DNA of 64,000 nucleotides from Armigeres subalbatus (taxonomy: Eukaryota > Arthropoda > Insecta > Diptera > Culicidae): positions 154,778,452 to 154,842,451 of the forward strand of contig NC_085140.1 of NCBI RefSeq assembly GCF_024139115.2, given 5' to 3'. Below, piece after piece: positions 11,551 through 23,600 of the stretch (position 1 is its first letter; each line of letters opens with the position of its first letter). Below the pieces are notes generated by a model that had not been told where the DNA came from, did no database searches, and saw nothing but the letters and a program-made list of their open reading frames with translations. Made by a program: the position numbers and the translations under genes.

Positions 11551-12840
11551 TCATCGAATACGCCCCACGCTCGCCAAGTCATTTTTCACTTGGTCCGCAC
11601 ATCTCGCTCGCTGCGCTCCAAGTCGTCTCATACCTGCCGGATCGGAAGCGAACACCATCTTTGCAGGATTGTTGTCCGGCATTCTTGCAACATGTCTTGC
11701 CCATCGTACCCTTCCGGCTCTAGCTAGCTTCTAGATATTGGGTTCGCCGTAGAGTTGGGCGAGCTCGTGGTTCATTCTTCGCCGCCACACACCGTCTTCT
11801 TGCACACCGCAAAAGATGGTCCTAAGCACCCGTCTCTCGAATACTCCGAGTGCTTGCAAGTTCTCCTCGAGCATTGTCCATGTTTCATGTCCGTAGAGGA
11901 CAACCGGTCTTCTTAGCGTCTTGTACATGACACATTTGGTGCGGTGGCGAATCTTTTTTGACCGCAGTTTCTTCTGGAGCCCGTAGTAGGCCCGACTTCC
12001 ACAGATGATGCGCCTTTGTATTTCATGACTAACATTGTTATCAGCCGTTAGCAAGGATCCGAGGTAGACGAATTCCTCGACCCCCGTCGAGGTATCCCCG
12101 TCTATCGTAACACTGCTTCCCAGGCGGACCCTGTCGCGCTCGGCTCCGCCCACAAGCATGTACTTTGTCTTTGACGCATTCACCACCAGTCCAACTTTTG
12201 TTGCTTCACGTTTCAGGCGGGTGTACAGTTCTGCCACCTTTGCAAATGTTCAGCCGACAATGTCCATGTCATCCGCGAAGCAAATAAATTGACTGGATCT
12301 GTTGAAAATCGTACCCCGGCTGTTACACCCGGCTCTCCGCATGACACCTTCTAGCGCAATGTTGAACAACAGGCACGAAAGTCCATCACCTTGTCTTAGT
12401 CCCCGGCGCGACTCGAACGAACTGGAGTGTTCGCTCGAAATCTTCGCACAGTTTAGCACACCATCCACCGTTGCTATGATCAGTCCGTTAAGCTTCGGGA
12501 AACTGTTCTCGTCCATAATTTTCCAGAGCTCTACGCGGTCTATACTGTCGTATGCCGCCTTGAAATCAACGAACAGATGGTGCGTTGGGACCTGGTATTC
12601 ACGGCATTTTTGAAGGATTTGCCGTACAGTAAAGATCTCGTCCGTTGACGAGCGATCGTCAACGAAGCCGGCTTGATAACTTCCCGAGAACTCATTCACT
12701 AGTGGTGACAGACGACGGAAAATGATCTGGGATATCACTTTGTAGGCGGCATTAAGGATGGTGATCGCTCGAAAGTTCTCGCACTTCAGCTTGTCGCCTT
12801 TCTTGTAGATGGGGCATATAACCCCTTCCTTCCACTCCAG
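11551..12840 (-). mobile_element. RTE-like LINE fragment, reverse transcriptase
   Basis: A single minus-strand frame runs from about 12840 to a TGA at 11551-11553. Motifs in order are EWKEGVICPIYKKGDKLKC, GSYQAGFVDDRSSTDEIF, LFVDFKAAYDSIDR (catalytic Asp), LRQGDGLSC and FADDMDIVG (catalytic Asp pair), then a conserved C-terminal block (YYGLQKKLRSKK, VLYGHETWTM, ARAGRVRWARHVARMP). Two premature stops interrupt it: TGA at 12250-12252, where related elements probably have Arg, and TAG at 11731-11733. The frame is otherwise open, so decay is modest. It is 5' truncated at the purine tract, with no endonuclease. The RTE assignment is by motif style and is less certain than the enzyme call. Confidence 0.8.
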
Positions 12841-13152
12841 AAAGACGGAAGGCAGAAGGAAAAAGGAATATAGAAAAATGGAAGAAGGAAGACAGAAAAA
12901 GAAGGAAAGAAAAGGAAAACGGAAGAAGGAAGTAGTTAGAACTAAGAAAGAAGATGGAATTAAGAAAAAGGAAGAAGGAACAAGGAAGATGGAAGATAGG
13001 TGAAGGAAGGAGGAAGAATTAAGAAGGAAAAGGGAAGAAAGAAGAATTGAAGTAGAGATAAAAAAGAAGGAAGAAGAAAGAATGAAGATGGATAAAAATA
13101 GATGAAAGAAAGAAGTAGAGAAAAGGAAGAATAAAGAATACAAATATAGAAG
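12838..13152 (+). repeat. GA-rich (GAAGGAAGAAGGAA) purine tract
   Basis: About 310 bp of near-pure purine on the plus strand, with imperfect GAAGGAAGAAGG reiteration. It abuts the truncated 5' end of the RTE-like fragment. Its complement gives a spurious Ser/Phe-rich open frame fused to the reverse transcriptase. Confidence 0.85.
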
Positions 13153-13959
13153 TAATCTTAATTCATTCATTCAAATCTGTTTTTTATGAGTGACAGCCTT
13201 TTGCCATTTCAGCCGTATGTATAATTTTTACTTTTTCAGCTTTTCGTGTTCAGCTTTATGTTATTCAGCCTTGTGTGGAAGTACCGCAGCCCTGTACGTC
13301 AATGCGTTACTTTACTCCATAATCATAATGCATATTCCATAAAACTACTCAATAAATAATTTTTGGAGACAACTCTTCATCAAATTTGGTGCACCAAACA
13401 ATTTAAAATATAAATATTCTAAAATTGTGAAGGAATGTTGACATTTTATCAGTACTGCTAATTTTGTATGTTTACTATATGAATATTTTATAGCATTTGG
13501 TCAATTTTAAGAAAAGTTATGCAAATTTTGCGTGGTCACATAAAAAGATCTCTAGGAGGGTCGAAATACACAAACCATTCTTTAAAGTTAGTACGGTTGC
13601 CAATCCAAACAAGAATCACTCGTTTTTTGAGATTTGTGCTAACGTTAGAGCTGTATCACACACACAAAATGCGACGCGAGACTGCACACAACACTTATGG
13701 TTCTTACAAACGTAAAAGGATTTTTTAAATTTATCTTTTTGTCGACTGGTTTCGGGCTCGATGTTACCCATCTACAGGACGTGGTCCAACTGGTTACAAA
13801 TGGGGACGATTACATTTTTGTAATTAGCTCAGTACACGTAAAAAAATGGCATTCACATTATTTTATGTTTCGTCAAGTGGAAAAAGGGATGATGATATTG
13901 GCGCTTCATCTTCGTTCACTAGCGGCTGTTCAGCGGTGGCAATGTACAAGGACCCCCCG
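13153..13959. other. non-coding stretch
   Basis: No gene recognised. Short overlapping open frames near 13500-14040 lack any motif. Confidence 0.4.
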
Positions 13960-14643
13960 TAGGGTGGCTCAAATTAGTATGGGAAAAACTTTTATCAATT
14001 TTTTGATGGGTTGCCTTCTTATTCGGCTCTATTTGATGCCCTGATGCTCTGGACAAAATTTCAGTCAAATCGGTCAACGTTTGGGCGGTGCTAAACTCGT
14101 TGGAAGTTTATATGCAAAAATGTATACAGAAACATCCAAAAACAGCGAATTGCAGTTGGACGGCACAACTTACGATGCAGAACTATGATACTCATTCAGA
14201 TCTTGAGGAATTTAAAACAGAATGTTATGCAGAAAACCGCGAGAAGATTAGAGTTTGCCCGACTAAGTTATTAGCATTTCTCTGAAGTGGGGTTTGAGCA
14301 AATTTCGTTTGTTTTACCTTTGAAAAGAAGTAAATTCACCCCTACAACACTCCAGTAAAATGCTAATATCTTTGTCTAATAAATTCTAATCTTCTCGCGG
14401 TTTTCAGCATAACATTATGTATTTAATTCAACAAGAACTGAATGAGTATCATAATTCTTGATCGTAAATTGTGCCGCCCAACTGCAAATCACTGGATGTT
14501 TCTGCATACATTTTTCCATATAAACTTCCGACGAGACCGACCAAACGTTGACCGATTTTGTTCAGAGCATTAGGGCATCAAATAGAACCGAATGAGAGGG
14601 CGGCCCATCAAAAAATTGAAAAAGTGTTTTTTGAGCCACCCTA
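13960..14643. mobile_element. 684-bp foldback (inverted repeat) element
   Basis: The left end TAGGGTGGCTC is matched by GAGCCACCCTA at the right end. The arms (about 340 bp each, centre near 14302) agree throughout, for example CCGCGAGAAGATTAGA on the left and TCTAATCTTCTCGCGG on the right. Small indels and substitutions separate the arms. No coding capacity is seen. Confidence 0.8.
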
Positions 14644-15100
14644 ACCCCCAGGCATTAAGTTGGGAATACTTTCAAACGCATTTTACTAGCTTGGCTTGCG
14701 TCCTAGATTGGCTAGATTGGACGCTAGAACTCCCCTTTATCCAGTTTTACGCGAGCGGTGATGGCTGCTAACTTGCCTGCGGGTTAGTCTCTGATTTGAC
14801 GTTTGTGTAGGTCAACTGCATCCACCGTTTGAGCATTTTGATCAATATGATACATAAGAAGGCTTGAATTCACCTAATTAGCACCTTCTTATAGGCCACA
14901 TTGGTCAAAATGCTTTGTTTTCGAGACTATGATGTAAAGGCGAAAACGCCAGCTTTAACCCTAACTAGCTTCTAAAAAAATCTTGGAAAACTATACAAAT
15001 GAATGACAATTTACAACGCTGGTTATGAGGATCTATACTAAGAGTATACTACAACAAAACTACTTTAGATCTAGTCTCTCAAAAGATCAAGTCTCCTCAT
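14644..15100. other. non-coding stretch
   Basis: No gene or named repeat was recognised. Confidence 0.4.
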
Positions 15101-15180
15101 CTTGTATTTGTAATTTATTCATCGGACTGTGCTGTCTACATGAAATTCTTAAATCTAGTTGTGGTCAAACATTAAAAACA

Positions 15181-15465
15181 TTACATACGGCTCAGCAAAC
15201 GACAGCGAAATCTGGATGTTGAAATCTGGAAATCAAATTCGTCGGACACTTCGTTGAATCGATGAATCATGGTGACAATAGAACTGTTAGCAGCATAGTT
15301 AGTTGCTTGTGGCTCCTCGTGTAGCAGCGCTCGCGCTCGAAGCGTTCGGACAGGTGCGTATAAACTAATTCTCGACAGCAACTCAGGAGCATCGTATTCC
15401 GATGTTAAAATCTTGGCAATAAAAGCACACTGAGCAACATTCCTCCGCTTGGCTAGAGTAACCAA
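15181..15465 (-). pseudogene. CR1-like ORF2, C-terminal tail
   Basis: An open frame of 94 codons contains LAKRRNVAQCAFIAKIL, DAPELLSRISLYAPVRTLRA and, near the end, FQISTSRFRCRLLSRM. This pattern is typical of the end of CR1/Jockey polymerases. It is separated from the reverse transcriptase core by unrelated sequence and a small MITE, with part of the polymerase missing. Confidence 0.65.
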
Positions 15466-15586
15466 CCCTTTTTTCAGAAGTTAGCTATTGATTCTTGATG
15501 TATGACGAACTTATAGCGCATAAATGTGCCTACAACTTTGTCTAACAAGACATTGCTGTAAATATGTAATCTGGGGCGTGGGAGGC

Positions 15587-15800
15587 AAAATGTCATTCAA
15601 ATGATATTATGTCAAATGACACGTGACATTTTGGAGAGTTTTCACTCTCCAGCCTTAGATGTTATATTTAGAACAATGTACCCTTGAACAAAAATATAGC
15701 ACTACTAAAGTGTTATGAGTACATCTAAAATTATGATGTGAATTTTATTTCTAAAGAAAGTTATTAACAAATTAGTCAAATGACATGCAGATGACATTTT
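15587..15800. mobile_element. 214-bp MITE, ends AAAATGTCAT
   Basis: AAAATGTCAT at the left end is mirrored by ATGACATTTT at the right end. Internal TCAAATGAC motifs also recur in both halves. It sits at the break in the CR1-like reverse transcriptase. No target duplication is clear. Confidence 0.5.
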
Positions 15801-15809
15801 ACAAGCCTG

Positions 15810-17051
15810 CTATAAACCATCATATTCCGAGTACACCAGCCATTGAAGATTTCAAGAAGGTTCTATAGTTCATAGCAGTCAGTGAGGTCTCGAACAACTA
15901 CATACATTTTAAGGTCATCGGCAAACAACAGCAGCATACCTCCACATTGCAAAATAAGGGTTACATCGTTTATGAAAAGCGAGAATAGCAATGGTCCAAG
16001 GGTGCTACCTTGTGGAACTCCAGAAAGGTTCGAGAAATAGTCGGATGAATTATTTCCAATATTGACCGACATTTGGCGTCCAACCAGATAAGACCGGAGC
16101 CAGGTGCATAAAGCAAAAAACAGCCCATTTTTTCTAGTTTTGCAAGCAGCAGGTCATGGTTAACTTTGTCAAAAGCAGATTTGAGATCGGTGTAAACGGC
16201 ATCTTTTTGGAATTTTTTACTCATGTTCTCCATGCAAAACGAAGTAAAGCTGACAAGATTCGTTTCCACAGAGCGACCGGGAAAGAAACCATGCTGATAC
16301 GGTCTGATGTAATTTCTGCAGGAAGTGAACATTCTATCGTTCATCAGCGACTCGAACACTTTCGATTCCACTCCGAGTGATGTAATGCCACGGTAGTTTC
16401 TCACATCTCGTTTGTCGCCTTTCTTGAAAACTGGGAACATAGTAGAGCATTTCCACTGCACTGGAGATTTCCTCTGCTGGAGTGATAGGTTGAATAGAAG
16501 ACAAAGTGGCGCAGCTAAAATATCGGAGCATTTTTTTAGCACAGCCGATGGAAGAACGCTAGGTCCAGGAGAAAATGATGTTTTGGTCTGATGTATCGCT
16601 GACAGTACCATTTGAACGTCTACTTGAAAGACATCCACATCCACTACATTGCTAGGTACTCCACTTACAGCTCTATCAATGTCAACCTGAGAAGGCGAAA
16701 GGCCCGAGAATACACTTGAGAAGTGTTTAGCGAAAAGGCTGCATTTATCCTCAGTATTCAGCGCAATGTCGTTATCGAGAAAAACACTTGATGGCAGTCC
16801 AGATTCCTTTCTTTTAGAATTCACGAAAGACCAAAACTTCTTGGGGTGTCGTCGGAGATTTTGTTGCGTGAGATGAACATAGTGTTTGTAACGGAGTTTA
16901 TTATAGCACCGATAATCATTGCTGGTGATGTTGAAGTTCCGTTTAGTGAAGGCACACCGTCGAAAGGTATAAGCGCGAAGTAAAAGAGCATTAGTCCACG
17001 GAGGTTTCCTCGGAGGCTTTCACTTCGGTACAACGACTGAAACGCAATCAC
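15810..17051 (-). pseudogene. CR1-like ORF2, reverse transcriptase
   Basis: Minus-strand motifs are CAFTKRNFN and RRHPKKFWSFVNSKRKESG near 16850-16950, then SFSPGPSVLPS, VFKKGDKRDVRNYRGIT, RPYQHGFFPGRSVETN, YTDLKSAFDKVNHDLL (catalytic Asp), LSGVPQGSTLGPLLFSLFIN and LLFADDLKMY (catalytic Asp pair) near 15915. A frameshift near 16080 separates the fingers/palm part from the GVPQG block. Reading fades near 15810, where the text still resembles a polymerase (NLLEIFNGWCTRN). Confidence 0.82.
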
Positions 17052-17899
17052 GTAGCAGACAGTTGAAGCGGTCTACAAATGATTCGATGTCCAGGCGATC
17101 TAAAACATTCCAGTCAATACGAGACAAGCATTGTCGGAGCTGTTGTAAATCGGTTTTGCGAAAATTGAGCCGATCGTCACTTATAGGTTCATCGAAACAT
17201 TGATTAAATCCGTTGTCTATCCAACGTAGGATGATAGTTGTCAAGCGGTACAACGGCGTCCGGAGCCTCAACGACAGTGCATTCATGCAGTGAAAAATCA
17301 TTGATAAACGTCGAGCATGTTTGATTTGAAGTTCGAAATCTGATTGATTTGTCTGAGTCCAAGAAAAGCAATCCCATCGACTAGTTGACGGATGGCAGGT
17401 GTAGTTGCAGACAAAAGCGGATCAGGAAACAAATATCCGTGGTGGGAGAGAGACCAGACAAGTCCTGGTTGATTGAAGTCTCCAAGCAGAATAACCACAT
17501 CCGATGATAAGGCCAAAGCTGAGGCAAATTCAGTAGCACCAAGGTGGAGTTGTATCACACTGCAATCATGTCGTCGGTCGGGAGGAATGTACGAGGCGCC
17601 GATGAAAACGTTGCGACTAGAGAGACTTATTTTGACCCAAACAGTCTCAATTGAAATGAATTGTCCTACGGCGATCTGGCAGGAAACAAGTTCATTGGAA
17701 ACAGCAACTAGAACACCACCACCGCGCACGCGAGAGCTATTGGATATACTGCGGTCCACTCTGTAAACAGCGAAATTGTCACCGAAAAGTTGGAGTGAGT
17801 TGATTCTCCCATCAAGCCAGGTCGGGGGGTAGGAGGAATCCTCAATACTAGTCGAAGGTTGTCCCGGATCAGCAATAGTAGATTGTATGTTTTTTCCAA
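17052..17899 (-). pseudogene. CR1-like ORF2, endonuclease
   Basis: The frame reads WLDGRINSLQLFGDNFAVYR and then SRVRGGGVLVAVSNELVS, ETVWVKI, GASYIPPDR, LLGDFNQPGLVW (endonuclease Asp/Asn) and MLDVYQ, with TAG-type damage near 17298. The following frame to 17020 continues toward the polymerase. Apurinic endonucleases of this kind make the first nick at the target. Confidence 0.75.
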
Positions 17900-17937
17900 A
17901 ATCCAGGACTAGTTTTTTGAGAAATCAACAAACTCTC

Positions 17938-18634
17938 TTAACCGGATTCCTCTGGGCCAAGACGATGGTTCGAGCGCCATTTCCTTGAGATTAGGATCCA
18001 ATCCGATTTTGTAGGACAGAAAGTCAAGGTGGTCACATCTCTGCCTCTGGAAACAAGGCGAACCACCTCCGCAGCGCCCGAAATATTTAAACAGCGAGAA
18101 ACTACTTTCTGCACGTCGTCATCATTAATTAGCGGATTCAATCCCGTCATGTACAGCCAAAATTTATCCGGTTTGGCGGCTTGCATAATTGACGGTACGG
18201 ATAGTTGAAATTCGCTGAGATCGATAGTTTTCGTTCCACTCACAGCAGCAGTACATTCATCCAGAGGAAACAGAAACTGATTTGAACGGTCTAATTGATT
18301 GGCCAGCAAAATTATCTATTTTCTGGCTAAATTTTTCAACCACTGAGAACAACTCCTGCACTTGTTTCGGTACTTCGGCAAGCAGTGGCATTTCAACGGG
18401 TTGGCTCTTTGGGTTCTCCGCAAGATATGCGCGAATAGAATGGCCGTTTGATTCGGTTCTGCAGGGAGGACAAATAAACATTGCCTTCCCTGATGCGAAT
18501 GCCTCTTTGATGGAGCGAGAATTAAAACCACAACACTGCTGATTGATGTGGAAGGAAGCTTCACAAAAGCCACAACAGATTGGCTCGAGATCGTTAATCT
18601 CTTTTTTGCACTCGCCGTATTGTTTCTTTGCCAT
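17938..18634 (-). pseudogene. CR1-like ORF1 with PHD-like zinc cluster
   Basis: The start codon is at 18634 (MAKKQYGECKKEI). Cys/His residues are spaced as in a PHD finger: CCGFC, then H-x-NQQCC, then FICPPC. A frameshift near 18300 moves the reading to a second frame containing KPDKFWLYMTGLNPLINDDD and RWRSNHRLGPEESG, which ends at 17938. PHD-like ORF1 proteins are known in T1/Q-type CR1 elements. The exact role is not known to me. Confidence 0.65.
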
Positions 18635-18735
18635 ATCGCACTCGTACCCGCTTCAACACAACAAAAAAACAAAAAGTTCTGACTTCGTTGAAATTGCGAT
18701 AAATTAACGTTCTTCGCTATTTCGCGATACACACG

Positions 18736-20250
18736 GACAATAAGAACTTATTTTCACTAATTAAAACACCATAAAAACACGGTTTACAAAGCCTATTTGC
18801 ATAAAAATAACTAATTGACAAAATAAACAACATGCATCGGTACGGTTCGAGTTATAACTTCTCCTACTAATCGGTTCGGCTCAACATATTTGTAGTTAAT
18901 CTCAGTTGCGTACAGATTAACGAAATTCTTGATTACTTTTTTGGTTGTATCCAAATGTGTGTACATAATTTAACATTGTCTTCCTCATTACTTACCAAAT
19001 GCATTATACTTATGAATTAAAACGGAATCATTTGGAAGTCCAAATAATGAAGCACGATTGCCGGCCACGTTTATCTCTTTCGTTAGGTAAGGAAAGGCTA
19101 TGACACAAAAAAATATGCGCAATGGTGCAAACTATATTTTTAAAATGGGATATTATTTACACTTGACAGCAATAATTTCGGATGTCTTAGTCAACGAAAT
19201 ACGAGCCCCTAGTTTGATGGTGTAAAATTGGAATGTCTATGGTTTGTCTAGAACATTGTTGTAAGTTTTGTATTCCACTTTTATTGTTCGAAAATCATTA
19301 GTCTTTGTAGTGAGAGACACACTTTAGGTGATGTTTTTTTTTACCGTACCTCATTTGTTTCCTCTACTGTGGAGTATAAGTCAACTCTGGCTACAGATAA
19401 AACAGGTTATTAAACTTTCTAAACAGTTTAGAGTGGTTGTTTTCAGTTTACTGTATACCTTAACTAGGATATCACAAATTAGATTTTTTTAAATTTATTT
19501 TGTTCAAAACCTAACCTATGTAGGAATGTAATTGTGTGGTGTGTTGTTAATGTGCCGTAAGCCAAACTTGATTTGATCGCTACTTTATATACTGACAGTT
19601 ACATAGTTTGTGTGAGTGTAGATACCGTATAGTCGTATTTCAAAGGATGTACAATAAGTGGAATCTACACCAAAGGGCGCGTGCGTTGTCTAATAAGTGA
19701 ATCTCAATAGCCAATTGGAAATAACTGTTTGAAGCATAAACTGGTGAAAATAATAAGACAATATTATGACAAAATACTGGTCACATATACTAAAAATAAA
19801 TGTGATGTTAATAATGCATTTTTGTACAAAAATATACATCTGATGTATGTAAATACGATCTTGTGCCCTATCGTGGCATCCCTTTTTGAGGTTAGCTCAC
19901 ATTTTGATTTGCGTTAGACACCAAAATCTATTAACTATTGGTACAAAAACATTTCTGAAATGCCTCATTTGTGCTAAACCAAATCTATCTAAATCCTGTA
20001 CGAAGCAAGACACAATTATCTAGCACTTATTGCCTATATTGTGTTATCCTTATCGTTTTAATTCTAACATGTAATACATTTCAAAACGACCACATCAATT
20101 CAATGGAATTCGGACGACACTTCGCGACACGTATATCTACTGAATTGGTTAACTTATTCGAGCTCGTGGGTTTCCGGATCCGGGTCAGATGGAGAATTGT
20201 AATTTGTTCAAAAACAAGAAACCTCATGGATTGAAGTCATTGATCGAAAC
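18736..20250. other. intergenic/3' flank of SLC35F5-like gene
   Basis: AT-rich sequence without a convincing gene. The part nearest 20382 should include the 3' untranslated region of the minus-strand transporter gene. I could not place its polyadenylation site with confidence. Confidence 0.4.
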
Positions 20251-20382
20251 TCGTCTGCGGAAACTTAATCTATGAGTGCCTGTGACACGCAATTCCTATT
20301 GCATATTCGCCCATATATAGGAAGTAATCTTATCCGTTATCACTGAAATCGTCTGGCATTGCTAAACTCCTGAAAGGTATCT

Positions 20383-20692
20383 TCAATTCTCATGACTATC
20401 GTCGATCAGGGACTCGTGCTGTTCCTCAAGGTCCGGTATCCGGACTATGTTTGCTTTTCGACAATTCCACAGTCGCCGGTAGATTAGTTTGCTGAATTTC
20501 AACAACGGATCAGTGTCATCGAATTTCATCAGGAACGCCACGAGGACCAGCGACAAAAGCATTGGCAATGAACCGAGATAGAACAGCAATGGATAGCTCT
20601 TGCCGTGCAGCATCATGTCGAACAGCATTGCCAGCGGTATCTGCAACGTAATCGCTACCGTTCCGATAAGAGATGACGTCAAGAAGCAGCCC
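20383..20692 (-). CDS. SLC35F5: SLC35F5-like exon 7 and stop
   Basis: It starts within the Trp codon, continues GCFLTSSLIGTVAITLQIPL, then a last helix (FYLGSLPMLLSLVLVAFLM), a basic stretch and an acidic tail (EEQHESLIDDSHEN). TGA is at 20385-20383. The tail resembles the ESLI-containing end of vertebrate SLC35F5. Confidence 0.93.
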
Positions 20693-23600
20693 CTGAAAGA
20701 GGAAACATAAGCATATTGATTGAACCATCAGCAATAAGACGAAACTATGCTATGAATTTGCTTTAATTATACTACGGAGTCTGTGTTAATAATCAAACTA
20801 ATGCGCGTGACTATGTAACGGTAGTCAATATTTGTTTTGAAGTTCTTTGTAAATTAAGTTTCTAAATTTATAAATATAAATATCTAAAACTGTAAATATA
20901 TACTTTTTTGTTAATGTTAATAATTATTCTAGACTTAATTTAAATTCGTAAATTTCGATACAACACAACATGGAATACCAAATAAAACGAACCGTGTAGC
21001 TGGTGCAGACTTGCATGCAATTTAAATAGAACGTTGCGTGAAGAGGTTAGTTGCTACGCCTGAAACGCATAAGCGCCTTTGAAGCGGATCACCATTCGTG
21101 ACACCGTTACATAAAGTCCGAGCAATGAGAAAGGGTTCGACTTGCAATCGGGAATATGAGTAGCAGACCAAACCGCTTCGAATGGGAGGGAGATGTTTAC
21201 AATCAGGGTCAACGTAATCCGTCGCGCTTCAATTTCCGGTTACATTGCCAAAGAACGTTAATCTGAGGATTATTTGCAATCGACTCGTTCACATTGATCC
21301 TGACCGTGGTGAAAGAAGGGCGCGATCTTTTAGTTTGTCCCGTAATGTAATTGGTTCGTGAATTTGAACGTGAAGTGTTCGACAGGCTAATTAATCATTT
21401 CTGTGTTCCCCGTATAGGCTAGCCTAGTTGTAGATTGTGCGGAAGAGTTTTTGTGAGCTGTGCGACTGTCTTGTGTGTTAAAGATAATCAGACCAAGAAT
21501 TGAGTGTCATTAGTGAGGTCTAATTGTGTCAATGACATTTCTGCGCGGTCAACGACTTTTGCTGTCTTTATTTGAACAGCTTGACCAAGCGACCGCCTGC
21601 ACTCCATCACCATTGCTCGTCGTCATCGCAAACCCGAATTGTTCGTCTTTCGAAGCGAGAGGGAAAGATGGGGTGGGAAGATTGTTACCAGTGATGATAA
21701 CTTTATACCGTGGACACGTGATAGGATTTGGGAGTGTGCTGGGTTTCGTTGGTCAGGATTGTAAGAGTTTGGCTGTCGGTATCGTGGGTTAGACAATTTG
21801 AGTGTGGGTGGTCGGTTACTCGTGTTCCTGGTGTGTTGAACCATTTTCCGGACTGGTTCATTAACCAGTCTATAGCCGGGCAAAATAACACGACGGGTGG
21901 TCCTCTTTGGAGGTAAGCGTAAGCCACCCGTTGAAAATCCTCCAGGAACAGCCGCGGCACTGCGACCACTACAACTATTTGTTGTACAAAATATAGTTAA
22001 ATAAGGCCAAAACCAAAATAAAAAACCATAAAACCTATTGCATATTTTTTGGATCATGCTGTGTGGTTCAAATTAAGTTCATAATGTATGATCCACAGTA
22101 CTGTGGTAATGTTGCTTTTCTGGACTTTTTGAGCTAGACTACAGAGTGCAAATTGTGATTTTTGCCTTTCTCGTATACTAAGTATAGGGGAAGTGCACCG
22201 GTTTTGGCCAACTTAGTGCCTAATTTGGCCAACCCTGAAAAATACATATTTTTCCAAAATAATCGATCAGTTGAAAGCAGCGTTGAAGCGTGAGGGATAT
22301 ATCTCTTGTTGGAACTAATAAAACCCTTGTGAATTGCTTTATTTTTGGAGTTATTCGCAAAATTGGCCAAATTAGGAACATGGCCAAAACCGGTACAGTT
22401 CCCCTACGTAAAGGCTATATGATCACTCCAAAACCAAACTTTTGATAGAAGGCTCGGAGACCCATAGTGTTATATACCAATCGACTCAGCTCGACGAATT
22501 GAGGTGATGTCTGTTTGTGTGTATGTATGTATGTGTGTGTGTGTGTATGTGTACAAATTTTGTAGACACACTTTTTGGAACTTAGCTTTAGTCGAATTAC
22601 TTGCAACAAGTTCCATTCGATTGAGAATCCTGCCCCATTGTTTGCTATTGAAAATTGGCCAGATTGGACTATGGGATAAGAAGTTATGGCCAAAATACTA
22701 TATTTTATGCACAAACCACGCTAAAACCACGCTCACTCATATTTTTATTTTTATTTTGCACGAGAAAGGCACAAACACCGCTAGGTGGATTAATCAGGGT
22801 TTTTTTTATAATGTTCAGCCTATTGTCTGTATAAATATTGTTACATTTATCATTTCCATTCATTGATCAATGAACAGAAAACAATAACACGTACACTTAC
22901 CACAGCCATAGAGCTTCTGAGAGAACCGTCCCGACTAAACCATTAAGGAAAAGCACCATAAACTGTTTCCGTGACGGCAGCTCGAACACTTCCAACTGCG
23001 AGAAGTTTAGAACGAACAGCAGTGGCCACAGCAGCAGCAGATTCCACATGCCCACAAATCCGAAGAACAGCGGGATGTTGATCTTTTCCTCCGTATCACT
23101 TTTTCGCTTGACTAGCACCAAATAGGAGGCATAGAAGAAGGCGCTCGTTATGGCCAACACAATCCCCCGAGTCATCTTCGGCTCGTTGATCTCCGATAGG
23201 GAAACCATGACCTGGAGAAGTGCAATTTGTTACAACTATTACTATCAAATACTTGCAATATGATACTTACTGCACCGGAGATACTCAAAAGAACTGCAAA
23301 GATTTTTGACACAGTGAGCTTATCGCCGCACGATGAAGGAAAAATGGCTGCCAGGACCAACGTGAAGAGACTGGAGGTTGAGCTCAGCAAGGTGACCATG
23401 GCGGTTTCACTCGGCTCCAATGCCAGTTGAAACATGTAGTTGGCGATAAACCACTAGAAGGATTTGGTTAGATCTTGATCACCTGAACAAACTGTTGTAC
23501 ATCATCACTTACCAGAATCGAGAACATTAGCGCCGTGCGAGCAGTCTTGTGATGTGACTTTTGTCGTCGGACCCGTAAGCTGGCAGCGTACGAAAGCCGC

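Larger units (their letters stand above)
15101..18735 (-). mobile_element. CR1-like LINE, decayed and interrupted
   Basis: The minus-strand order from right to left is: ORF1 with a PHD-like Cys/His cluster (18634-17938), endonuclease (about 17830-17298), linker, reverse transcriptase (16824 to about 15810), an interruption, then the conserved C-terminal tail of the same kind of polymerase (15465-15181). The arrangement of a PHD-like ORF1 followed by endonuclease and reverse transcriptase fits CR1-clade elements of mosquitoes (T1/Q type). Multiple frameshifts are present. The outer limits are approximate because no target duplication was found. Confidence 0.75.
22135..22807. mobile_element. 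MITE-like repeat with GCCTTTCTCGT ends
   Basis: TTGCCTTTCTCGTA near 22162 is mirrored by CACGAGAAAGGCA near 22758. Between them are AAAGGCTATATGATCACTCC, GTGTTATATACCAATCGACT and a GT-rich microsatellite, a combination common in Aedes sequence as I recall it. A second, TA-flanked MITE is inserted at 22187-22404. Boundaries are approximate. Confidence 0.5.
20693..22900 (-). other. SLC35F5: SLC35F5-like intron 6 (2208 bp)
   Basis: Bounded by GTAAGT (22900) and TTTCAG (20693). It contains an AT-rich part, a GC-richer block at about 21050-21970 with no gene recognised (possibly an LTR or other old repeat), and the MITE pair described separately. Confidence 0.85.

Noticed and set aside
12250..13170. 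306-codon minus-strand protein with a Ser/Phe-rich N-terminus
   Set aside because: The N-terminal third is the complement of a GA-rich simple repeat; only the reverse transcriptase part is real.
18282..18542. Plus-strand open frame over the CR1-like ORF1
   Set aside because: It is antisense to a recognised Cys/His-cluster ORF1 and has no motif of its own.
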